Shown: piece by piece, positions 1 to 7,388 of the stretch | Layout of the letters: each line of letters begins with the position of its first letter | Position numbering within the stretch: the first letter of the stretch is position 1 | Assembly: GCA_049515655.1 (NCBI GenBank) | Contig: JBEKTW010000004.1 | Span: forward strand, 117,185-181,184 | DNA: 64,000 nt | Reading direction: 5' to 3' | DNA from: JBEKTW01 sp049515655 | Lineage (GTDB): Bacteria; Bacteroidota; Ignavibacteria; UBA10030; SZUA-254 | Notes under the pieces: generated by a model | Database searches by the model: none | Told to the model about the DNA's origin: nothing | Seen by the model: only the letters and a program-made list of their open reading frames with translations | Made by a program: the position numbers and the translations under genes

Positions 1-900
1 CTGGTCCGGCAGGAGAGCCCCTCGACGGACGTCATGATGATCACCGGCTATAACGATGTCTCACTGGCCGTTGAGTCTATAAAACTCGGCGCGAGAGAAT
101 ACCTCACCAAGCCCATCGAAGCCGACGACCTCATCCAGCGCGTGCGAACTTCTCTCCGGGCTCACGCGGCGGAAATGCGATTGAAAGAAATTCAGGCAGA
201 TTTCAGCTCGCGTCTCCTCTACGAGATCCGAAACCCGCTCAATACCGCAAAATCAGCGGTAGGCTTCCTCCTGAAGGGCATGGCTGGCCCGCTAACCGAC
301 CAGCAGCAGGAAGTGTTATCTCACATCGATGCCATGAGCATGAAAGTGCTCACCCTGATCAGCGACATGATCGACTTGACGAAATTCGAGCTCGGCCGGG
401 TACGCCTGGAGAAACGGGCGACGAATCTCGATCAGCTTGTTCCCGCAGTCTGTAACCGGCTCGAACCACTCGCCCGCGCAAAGAAGCTCACTCTCAGCGT
501 CAACGTCAACTCCAACATCCCGACGCTTGAACTGGATGCTGATAAAATCGAACAGGTCATCACGAATCTCCTCGACAATGCCATCAAGTATAGTAACGAT
601 GGCGGGACCATTTCCGTCACCGCTTCGATGGTGAAGCAAAAGCCGGATGGCACCCACGGCGAATCCGCCCAGCTCGCGATCACGGATGCCGGCAACGGAA
701 TTCCAAGCGAAGAATTGCCCTACGTTTTCGATAAGTATAAAGAGTTCCTCACAGGCAAAACCTCTGCAAAAAAGACCACCGGGATCGGGTTGGCAATCAG
801 CCTCAGCATCATCGAGGCGCATAAAGGAAAAATGTCTGCTGAATCCGCGCCCGGCAAAGGAAGCACGTTCAAGGTGTTACTCCCTGTCAATCCTCTTTGA
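1..900 (+). CDS. Response-regulator/histidine-kinase fusion, 5' end outside window
   Basis: The reading frame is open from base 1, so the N-terminus lies outside the window. The visible part starts with the second half of a receiver domain (MMITGYNDV, then the conserved LTKP lysine-proline). A HisKA-like dimerisation helix follows, then a complete HATPase_c domain with N-box (ITNLLDNAIKYS), G1 (ITDAGNGIP) and G2 (GIGLAIS). The H-box reads LYEIRNPLN where the family has HE[LI]RxPL: the phospho-acceptor histidine is replaced by tyrosine, codon TAC at 220-222. There is no membrane segment in the visible part, so it is a soluble signalling protein. The next gene starts inside its stop codon, which suggests cotranslation. 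Without the histidine it may be a degenerate kinase or act as a phosphatase or allosteric partner; a sequencing error (C to T) is possible. Confidence 0.85.
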   Translation: MVRQESPSTDVMMITGYNDVSLAVESIKLGAREYLTKPIEADDLIQRVRTSLRAHAAEMRLKEIQADFSSRLLYEIRNPLNTAKSAVGFLLKGMAGPLTDQQQEVLSHIDAMSMKVLTLISDMIDLTKFELGRVRLEKRATNLDQLVPAVCNRLEPLARAKKLTLSVNVNSNIPTLELDADKIEQVITNLLDNAIKYSNDGGTISVTASMVKQKPDGTHGESAQLAITDAGNGIPSEELPYVFDKYKEFLTGKTSAKKTTGIGLAISLSIIEAHKGKMSAESAPGKGSTFKVLLPVNPL

Positions 901-1928
901 TTTTGACCACAGAGACGATTCCGGTTGATGCCGAATTCCCCGACGAGGAAGTAATTGTCCGCGCGGCGGGCATCCTTCGCCGCGGCGGACTTGTCGCTTT
1001 TCCGACGGAGACCGTCTACGGGCTCGGCGCCGACGCGATGAACGTGGAGGCTGTTAAAAAGGTCTTTGCAGCGAAAGGCCGGCCTGCCGATAATCCGCTT
1101 ATCGTTCATGTTTCGACGATCGACCAGTTCTTCGAACTAGGAAAAGAAATCTCTCCCGTCGCGAGGCTGCTTGCTGAAGCATTCTGGCCCGGCCCGCTGA
1201 CCCTCGTCGTGAAGCGAAAGAGTTTTGTCCCCGACATTGTCACTGCGGGATTGGAAACCGTTGCCGTGCGGATCCCGAGGCATGCGGTCGCCGTAGCCCT
1301 GGCGGGGAAGGTGCAGCACGGCATCGTGGGCCCGAGCGCGAACCTCTCCGGCAAACCAAGCCCGACTGCGGCACGGCACGTCTACGAGGACTTGAAGGGA
1401 AGAATCGACATGATCCTCGACGCCGGCCCGACAACCATCGGCGTCGAATCAACCGTTGTGGATACGACGACGACCCCGCCGGCCATTCTCCGGCTCGGCG
1501 GATTGACGCGCGAGGTCATCGAATCGATCGCCGGCATAGTCCGGAGCACCGGCGACGAGAGCGCGCTGAAGCGCTCACCGGGAACGCGGTACCGCCATTA
1601 CGCCCCAAAAGCCATAGTGAAGTTGATCAAAATGGGAGATCTCGATTTGTTCACCGACACCATCCGGCGATATCGACAGAACGGGATTACAGTTGGCTGT
1701 ATCGTGCACAGCCCGCAGCTTGCATGCAAAATAAAGGATGAGTATGTTCTTGTGGTTCCGGCGACGGTGGAGGAGTACGCAAAGCAATTGTTCGACGCGA
1801 TGCGGAAACTCGACGCGATGGGCGTTGATGTTATTCTGGCTGAAGAAGTGCCCGAGATCGGACTTGGCGTTACAGTGATGGATCGCCTCCGTCGCGCCGC
1901 ACAAACGGAGAATAAGAGTGAAGATTAA
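897..1928 (+). CDS. L-threonylcarbamoyladenylate synthase, Sua5 type
   Basis: Makes threonylcarbamoyl-AMP from threonine, bicarbonate and ATP for the t6A37 modification of ANN-decoding tRNAs. Residues about 15-205 form the YrdC/Sua5 domain, with PTETVYGLGADA, KGRPxxxPLIVH, the PGPLTLV motif and GPSANLSG. The linker SPGTRYRHYAPKA and a C-terminal Sua5 domain of about 110 residues show the long Sua5 form rather than short TsaC. The start is a TTG at 897 that overlaps the TGA of the upstream kinase (TTGA); no ATG occurs before the catalytic domain, so a TTG start (897 or 903) is required. At 343 codons it is the usual length for Sua5. The overlap suggests an operon with the kinase, although the functions look unrelated. 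Confidence 0.93.
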   Translation: MILTTETIPVDAEFPDEEVIVRAAGILRRGGLVAFPTETVYGLGADAMNVEAVKKVFAAKGRPADNPLIVHVSTIDQFFELGKEISPVARLLAEAFWPGPLTLVVKRKSFVPDIVTAGLETVAVRIPRHAVAVALAGKVQHGIVGPSANLSGKPSPTAARHVYEDLKGRIDMILDAGPTTIGVESTVVDTTTTPPAILRLGGLTREVIESIAGIVRSTGDESALKRSPGTRYRHYAPKAIVKLIKMGDLDLFTDTIRRYRQNGITVGCIVHSPQLACKIKDEYVLVVPATVEEYAKQLFDAMRKLDAMGVDVILAEEVPEIGLGVTVMDRLRRAAQTENKSED

Positions 1929-1981
1929 TAGAAGAGGTCTGGCACGGTAAGCGCAAGAATTTTTTTCTGAAAGGAATCCGT

Positions 1982-2470
1982 ATGGCAGTTAAGAAATCGA
2001 AACCTCTTGTTGGAATTTTGATGGGCAGTGTGTCCGACGCGGAGGTCATGGAGCCCGCGAGAACGATATTACAGGAATTCGGTGTGGCGTGTGAGTTCAA
2101 AGTCCTTTCCGCGCACCGTACTCCGGACGAGACGATGCGCTACACCGAAGGCGCCTCGAAGAGAGGAATTGAAGTCATCATTGCCGGGGCGGGCGGCGCG
2201 GCGCATCTTGCCGGTGTCATCGCCGCGAGGACGGTGCTGCCGGTAATCGGAGTTCCGATCAAATCGAAATCGCTGAACGGGTTGGATTCTCTGCTCTCGA
2301 TGGTTCAAATGCCATCCGGAGTGCCTGTCGCGACCGTTGCGATCGACGGTGCACACAATGCCGGAGTGCTGGCGCTCGAAATCCTCGGCTTGAAATATCC
2401 CGCAATCCAACAGAAGCTCTTGCGCTACCGAGAGAAGCTTCGGAAAAAAGTCTTGCATGCCAAGCCGTAA
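1982..2470 (+). CDS. purE: N5-carboxyaminoimidazole ribonucleotide mutase (class I PurE)
   Basis: Converts N5-CAIR to CAIR in de novo purine synthesis, in the cytoplasm, as a homo-octamer in the known family. The sequence shows the phosphate-binding start MGSVSDAEVM (about residues 15-24), the substrate loop LSAHRTPDE with the catalytic histidine, and the GAGGAAHLAGV loop. The length of 162 residues is normal for class I PurE. The start ATG has AAAGGA a few bases upstream. No purK lies next to it; the 53-base gap after the Sua5 gene permits co-transcription. A GC-rich stem (2559-2565 with 2585-2591) follows the gene but has no U-run. Confidence 0.95.
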   Translation: MAVKKSKPLVGILMGSVSDAEVMEPARTILQEFGVACEFKVLSAHRTPDETMRYTEGASKRGIEVIIAGAGGAAHLAGVIAARTVLPVIGVPIKSKSLNGLDSLLSMVQMPSGVPVATVAIDGAHNAGVLALEILGLKYPAIQQKLLRYREKLRKKVLHAKP

Positions 2471-2618
2471 AATCCGGCAGACAGTAAGAGGCGTCTTAAC
2501 ATAGATCTCCAGTTCTTGACAACATTGGGCTTCCTTCCTGATGACCGCTGGTGAAGAGGCGGGCCAAGACCTGGCCAATCCTCAGGCCCGCGAATTCTTT
2601 CCGGAAAACAGAAAAAAC

Positions 2619-2647
2619 TTGACATTTTCAAATACCTTTACTACGTT
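2619..2647 (+). promoter_or_regulatory. Probable promoter of the tandem surface-protein array
   Basis: TTGACA (2619-2624), 17-base spacer, TACGTT (2642-2647). The -10 resembles the TACATT seen at other promoter candidates in this window. It would give a leader of about 65 bases before the TTG start at 2718. Pattern match only. Confidence 0.45.
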
Positions 2648-2717
2648 TTATTGTCGGGGGAGTACAATGTAGGCTGAGGTCATTAATATTCTTATATCTA
2701 GAAAAGAGGGAAATACG

Positions 2718-3797
2718 TTGCTGCGCAAGTCTTTGTGGCTCATCCTTTTTCTAGTTACTACGATACCCCTTACCGCGTCGTCAGCCCAGACAAAGCCGGG
2801 TGGTATTATCGCCGGTAAGGTTTTTGACCGCGAAACCGGTAACCCACTTGAGAACGCGATTGTGTTTCTTGCGAACACTCCCATTGGAACCTCCTCGGCA
2901 AGTGATGGAACGTTCATAATTGCTTCTGTCCCTGTCGGTGTATTCCAAATGGTAATTGCACGGGTTGGATATGAGCGAGAACTTGTTGATCTGAACGTGA
3001 CAAAACCTGAATCCCTCTATTTCGAAATCAAACTTCAGCCAAAACCCGTTCGAACGAAGGAGGTTGAGGTTGTTGGGAAGCGCCCCGGAGGAATGGAGCC
3101 GGAACAATACACATTCTTTCCAAAAGAAAGCCCAAACACGCATTGCATCTACGGAGCCGGTTCATCCATGCCGATTGGCATTTTCTTTTCTGACAGCGCA
3201 TTCTACATGTATGCCCTGGATACTGCTATCGTTGACAGCGAGAAATATATTCGATGCTGGTTGCTCTATCAGAATCTGACGCAAACTCCTTTTGACTTCG
3301 ATCCAATGAAGTGCATAAGACTTCACATGCACGGGAGGCGAGGTTCCTATGATAGTTTGCTGCCATCACAGCCTTCGAATATCAATTCGGAGGTCGCCGC
3401 CCATCAAGCCCAGGTGACTGTTCAGTCAACATTTGGACAGTCACTAAGATCGTTAGCCGTTGTTCGGGAGAAATACAACACGTGGGATTATAGATGGTAT
3501 TTGGCTAAGCATCCAAGTATGGATAACCCAACTCCTTTTCTTAACGTACCACCGTCCAACGACCAATCCTTGTCTTCAACTCTCTATAGGATTTTTAGAA
3601 AAAGTATGAACGCAGGGATTATTCAACCGAATAGGGTATATCCCAGCAATGCCATTAACGGTTATATCTATTTTGCCTTTCCGGGGTTAAATTGGAAAGT
3701 TACAAAATCGGGATTTCCTGAAGCAATTGAGTATTCGTACACCCTAGAGATCGTAACACAATGTGGGAGTAAGTTCATTGAATTCGTGCCACATTAA
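2718..3797 (+). CDS. Secreted CarboxypepD_reg-like protein, array member 1
   Basis: First of four tandem paralogues. It has a Sec signal peptide (hydrophobic segment LWLILFLVTTIPL, cleavage after SSA near residue 24), then a carboxypeptidase regulatory-like beta-sandwich at about residues 30-120 (G..DRETGNPLENAIVFL, IGTSSASDGTF, RVGYERE). A C-terminal part of about 240 residues is shared only with members 2 and 3: FPKESPNT, GIFFSDSAFYMYALDT, YIYFAFPGLNWK. There is no TonB-dependent beta-barrel, unlike most proteins with this N-terminal domain. The start is TTG with GAGGG about 8 bases upstream. Its last 20 bases contain the start of the next gene in another frame. The exact function is unknown; it is likely a periplasmic or surface protein. 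Confidence 0.8.
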   Translation: MLRKSLWLILFLVTTIPLTASSAQTKPGGIIAGKVFDRETGNPLENAIVFLANTPIGTSSASDGTFIIASVPVGVFQMVIARVGYERELVDLNVTKPESLYFEIKLQPKPVRTKEVEVVGKRPGGMEPEQYTFFPKESPNTHCIYGAGSSMPIGIFFSDSAFYMYALDTAIVDSEKYIRCWLLYQNLTQTPFDFDPMKCIRLHMHGRRGSYDSLLPSQPSNINSEVAAHQAQVTVQSTFGQSLRSLAVVREKYNTWDYRWYLAKHPSMDNPTPFLNVPPSNDQSLSSTLYRIFRKSMNAGIIQPNRVYPSNAINGYIYFAFPGLNWKVTKSGFPEAIEYSYTLEIVTQCGSKFIEFVPH

Positions 3798-4884
3798 ACG
3801 GCATCGTCGATCCTTAGTATGGATATCAATTTCGTTATGCTTCATAGCGGTAACGTGCCCAGATTTGTTTGCCCAGCAAAGGCCAAAGGCAGTCGTAACG
3901 GGAACGATCATCGATAGTGAAACCAACAACCCACTTGAGAACGCGATTGTGTTTTTGGCGAACACTCCCATTGGAACATCTTCGGCAAATGATGGAACGT
4001 TCAGAATTGCTTATGTCCCCGTAGGGGACTACCAAATGGTAATTTCACGGGTCGGATATGAGCGAGAACTTGTTAATCTGGACATGACAAAACCTGAATC
4101 CCTCTATTTCGAAATCAAACTTCAGCCGAAGCCCGTGCGAACGAAGGAAGTTGAGGTTGTTGGGAAGCGTCCCGGGGGAATGATGCCAGAATCATACACA
4201 TTCTTTCCGAAGGAAAGCCCAAACACGTATTGCGTCTACGGCGCCGGCTCATCCACGCCGATTGGCATTTTCTTTTCCGACAGCGCATTCTACATGTATG
4301 CGTTGGATACTGCCATCGTCGACAGCGAAAAGTATATCAGATTGTGGTTGCTTTATAAGAACTTATCGCAGACTCCATACGACCTCGACCCGATGAAGTG
4401 CGCAAAGCTCCACATGCACGGGAAACTGTACTCGTACAAAGAAATCCTGCCAGCATCGTCGTCGAAGATGCTTGTCAGTCTGGACAATGAAAATCTGAAG
4501 AAGGAAGCTAACGAGAGAATAGGGAAGATTCTATCGGCATTTGCCACGATCCAAACCAGTTCGGCTGACCTGGAAGAATATTTCATTCGGTGGGCACCAA
4601 ACCCTGGGGCTTTTGCGTGGGTGCATGGAAAGTTTGGTCCGTCAACCAAGGGTTCGCTCTCGGCGGATCTAGATACTATTTTCAGCACAAGCCTAAACAG
4701 TGGAGTACTGAGAAAATACGAGATCTATCCGAATAACAGCGTTCATGGCTACATTTATTTCCCCTTCCCGGGATTGAATTGGAAAGCCACGGCATCGGGT
4801 TTCCCCGAAGCAGCTGAATATGCTTACACGATTGAAATCATTACTCAGAACGGGAGTAAGCTCATTGAATTCGTGCCCCATTAA
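3778..4884 (+). CDS. Secreted CarboxypepD_reg-like protein, array member 2
   Basis: Paralogue of the preceding gene with the same plan: signal peptide ending near LFAQ, CarboxypepD_reg-like domain, then the shared FFSDSAFYMYALDTAIVDSE region and a variable middle. I chose the TTG at 3778 as start because GGGAG lies 8-9 bases upstream and the same arrangement recurs at the next two junctions; an in-frame GTG at 3763 is the alternative. The start lies 20 bases inside the previous gene, so the ribosome-binding site and start codon are written inside codons for the conserved C-terminal residues of that protein (GSKFIEFVPH). This points to strict translational coupling. Function unknown. Confidence 0.8.
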   Translation: MNSCHIKRHRRSLVWISISLCFIAVTCPDLFAQQRPKAVVTGTIIDSETNNPLENAIVFLANTPIGTSSANDGTFRIAYVPVGDYQMVISRVGYERELVNLDMTKPESLYFEIKLQPKPVRTKEVEVVGKRPGGMMPESYTFFPKESPNTYCVYGAGSSTPIGIFFSDSAFYMYALDTAIVDSEKYIRLWLLYKNLSQTPYDLDPMKCAKLHMHGKLYSYKEILPASSSKMLVSLDNENLKKEANERIGKILSAFATIQTSSADLEEYFIRWAPNPGAFAWVHGKFGPSTKGSLSADLDTIFSTSLNSGVLRKYEIYPNNSVHGYIYFPFPGLNWKATASGFPEAAEYAYTIEIITQNGSKLIEFVPH

Positions 4885-5989
4885 CTGGCTGCGGCAAACT
4901 TTAACGTGGATACCGATCTCGTTATGCTTCGTATTCGTAACGTGGGCGCATTTGATTGCCCAGCAAGAGCAACGGGCGGCGGTGAGAGGAACGATCATCG
5001 ATAGTGAAACCGGTCATCCACTTGACAATGCGATTGTGTTTCTTGCGAACACTCCGATTGGGACCTCCTCGGCAAATGATGGAACGTTCAGAATTGCTTA
5101 TGTCCCCGTAGGGGACTACCAAATGGTAATTTCACGGGTCGGATACAGCCGAGAAGTTATAAATCTGGACGTGGCAAAACCTGAGTCCCTCTATTACGAG
5201 ATTAAACTTAAACCGCAGCCGGTTCGGACGGCAGGAGTCGAGGTCTACGGTGAACGTCCCGCTGAGCTGAAACCAAACCCCACTTTGTTCCTTCCGAAAG
5301 AGAGTCCGGGGACCTACTGCATTTACGGAGCGGCGAATACGTTGCCTGTCGGTATTTTCTTTTCTGACAGCGCCTTTTACATGTATTCCCTTGACACTGC
5401 CATTATCGACAGCGAGAAGTACGTCCGGATCTGGCTGCTCTATCAAAATTTATCGCAGACCCCGTACGATCTCGATCCGCAAAGGTATGTGCGGCTTCAC
5501 ATGAAAGGAAAGAAATATTCATATAAGAGTCTTATAGCCGACCAACCGTCGGAGATTCACGAAAAAGTAAAGAATGAAGATGCAACAAAAATGGTTTCCT
5601 CAACGATCGGGAAAGAACTTCAGGCCGGAGCCGAAAAAGACAGGATGATTAAGGGGGGAATTCTAAAATTCTTGTTAGGGAATACGGCCCCCGATCGGGT
5701 CGATCCCTTTAGAACAAAATTTGAAGTAATTAGGGAACTATCGAAAGCTACCGGAAAAACCTCGGGAGGGACCCTGTTCCAGATTTACAGCTTGAGCCAG
5801 AATGACGGAGTTCTGCAGCGGCATCTTGTCTATCCGAATAACGGCGTTCATGGCTACGTCTATTTCCCCTTCCCCGGTTTGAACTGGAAAGCCACAGCAT
5901 CGGGGTTCCCTGAAGCAGTCGAATATGTTTACACCATTGAAATCGTAACTCAAAACGGGAGTAAAGACATTGAATTCGAACCGCATTAG
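4865..5989 (+). CDS. Secreted CarboxypepD_reg-like protein, array member 3
   Basis: Third paralogue. It has a signal peptide (LTWIPISLCFVFVTWAHLIAQ), a CarboxypepD_reg-like domain and the family-specific C-terminal part ending NGSKDIEFEPH. The region coding for AFANDGTF-type residues through ISRVGY is nearly identical at the nucleotide level to member 2 (around 3983-4062 and 5072-5151), while the middle differs, which fits recent duplication or gene conversion. The TTG start at 4865 lies 20 bases inside member 2 and is preceded by GGGAG. The middle (about residues 215-300) carries an insertion relative to members 1 and 2. Function unknown; it presumably acts together with its neighbours at the cell envelope. 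Confidence 0.8.
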   Translation: MNSCPINWLRQTLTWIPISLCFVFVTWAHLIAQQEQRAAVRGTIIDSETGHPLDNAIVFLANTPIGTSSANDGTFRIAYVPVGDYQMVISRVGYSREVINLDVAKPESLYYEIKLKPQPVRTAGVEVYGERPAELKPNPTLFLPKESPGTYCIYGAANTLPVGIFFSDSAFYMYSLDTAIIDSEKYVRIWLLYQNLSQTPYDLDPQRYVRLHMKGKKYSYKSLIADQPSEIHEKVKNEDATKMVSSTIGKELQAGAEKDRMIKGGILKFLLGNTAPDRVDPFRTKFEVIRELSKATGKTSGGTLFQIYSLSQNDGVLQRHLVYPNNGVHGYVYFPFPGLNWKATASGFPEAVEYVYTIEIVTQNGSKDIEFEPH

Positions 5990-7085
5990 ACGATACCGGC
6001 GGCACGTTGTGTTGATGAGCAGTCTACTCGTCCTCGGCGTTACGCTTTGTCCTGACATCGCCGCGCAGCAGACGGTCAAGTCCATTATTACGGGACAGGT
6101 GAAGGATGCCGAGAATGGCGAACCGCTGGCGGCTGTGAATGTCTACCTATCGTTTACCACCATAGGCACATCGACCGACAGTGCCGGAAGGTTTGCCATC
6201 ATCAACGTTCCGATGGGGGTATTCGATTTGATTGCTTCGCGCGTTGGCTACGAACGGCGGGTCGTGCCCCTCAAGATTGTCGCCCGGGATTCGCTGCACT
6301 ACGAGATAGCCCTAAACCCGCAGATGTTGAAGGCGCCGGAGGTTGAGGTGATGGCCGAAAGTCCGCGGGAGTGGAAGGAGAACCTTGACAGGTTCGTAAG
6401 AGCGTTCATCGGCGAAACCGACCACTCATCCCAGTGTTCGATCCTAAACCCCGAAGTGCTGAGCTTTCATCGCACGAACGATACGCTCGTTGCCAGGGCG
6501 GACAGTGTTTTGCAAATCGACAACGAGGCACTGGGGTACCGGCTCTATGTTGTAGTCAAAGAGTTCACTTGGAACACGGAAATGGATTACGGTCGCTATC
6601 TGATCTATCCATTCTTCCAGGCAAAGAAAGCTGGCGACGCAGAAGAAAGAGAGCGTTGGGAGAAAAATCGGAAGATGGCATACGAGGGATCGCTCAAACA
6701 TTTTCTGCATTCTCTCTACGTGGCGGATGTCGAGGCGGAAATGTTCACTGTTTTTTCGGGATCCTTCAAGAAGCTGGCCACCGGTCAGGGCCATCGTGTG
6801 AGCCCAAATGAGTTTAACCTCGAGCCGATGACCGGGACTCCCTTCAAGACATTGCAGTTTCCGGGTGAACTGCGGGTGGAGTACGGACATCAACGGGCGG
6901 AGGATGACCAACACGGATACAGCTGGCAAAAGCTAACAATCGATCTAAGATCGGCCAGCATCATCTCGCTGAATCATTCCTATGCGCTGATCGATTCGCT
7001 GGGTAATCTTTTTGATCCGTTTTCCATTGAAGTTTCCGGCAGGTGGGCAAAGAACCGTTTGGCGGAGCTGCTACCGATGCATTGA
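5970..7085 (+). CDS. Secreted CarboxypepD_reg-like protein, divergent array member 4
   Basis: Last member. It has a signal peptide (VVLMSSLLVLGVTLCPDIAAQ) and a CarboxypepD_reg-like domain at about residues 30-120 (DAENGEPLAAVNVYL, IGTSTDSAGRF, RVGYERR). The C-terminal part differs from members 1-3 and instead carries NPEVLSF, ADSVLQIDNEALGYRLY and FTWNTEMDYGRYLIYPFF. That pattern is common in stand-alone carboxypeptidase-like regulatory domain proteins of Bacteroidota. It starts at the TTG at 5970, again exactly 20 bases inside the previous gene with GGGAG upstream. It probably represents the ancestral form of the array. Function unknown. Confidence 0.8.
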   Translation: MNSNRIRRYRRHVVLMSSLLVLGVTLCPDIAAQQTVKSIITGQVKDAENGEPLAAVNVYLSFTTIGTSTDSAGRFAIINVPMGVFDLIASRVGYERRVVPLKIVARDSLHYEIALNPQMLKAPEVEVMAESPREWKENLDRFVRAFIGETDHSSQCSILNPEVLSFHRTNDTLVARADSVLQIDNEALGYRLYVVVKEFTWNTEMDYGRYLIYPFFQAKKAGDAEERERWEKNRKMAYEGSLKHFLHSLYVADVEAEMFTVFSGSFKKLATGQGHRVSPNEFNLEPMTGTPFKTLQFPGELRVEYGHQRAEDDQHGYSWQKLTIDLRSASIISLNHSYALIDSLGNLFDPFSIEVSGRWAKNRLAELLPMH

Positions 7086-7196
7086 GATTCGGTCTGGTAC
7101 TCATCGTTGCTTCTACAAGAATAGAGAATTGTTCGCCGGGAGTCACTCAGTGAGTGAAGTTACGTAAAACTATTCTCGATGTCCGAAATCACAAAT

Positions 7197-7334
7197 AAAT
7201 CCTAAGCATTAAATCCGAAATACTAAACAAATCTAAAGCACGAAATCCCAAATTCAAAGGAGATTGCCAATCCTGGGAATTGGGATTTCGAGTTTGGAAT
7301 TTCGAATTTGTTTGGGAATTAAGATTTAGGATTT
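7197..7334. repeat. Large imperfect inverted repeat of AAATCC-type words
   Basis: Fills most of the 303-base gap between the surface array and gyrA. A left arm of about 58 bases beginning AAATCCTAAGCATTAAATCC is mirrored by a right arm ending AAGATTTAGGATTT, separated by a short GGAGATTGCC spacer region. The arms match imperfectly and are built from variants of CCTAAAT, CCGAAAT and CCCAAATTC. A second element of the same type lies at 30725-31000. It could form a long hairpin in RNA and may serve as a transcription end between the convergent genes. Confidence 0.75.
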
Positions 7335-7388
7335 ATCACTAAGATTAATGAGTCTGCGTAACACCATTTAGTGAAATAAGCTTTTCCT

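Noticed and set aside
2559..2591. Rho-independent terminator after purE
   Set aside because: GC-rich stem GCGGGCC/GGCCCGC is present, but the loop is long and no U-run follows within a suitable distance.
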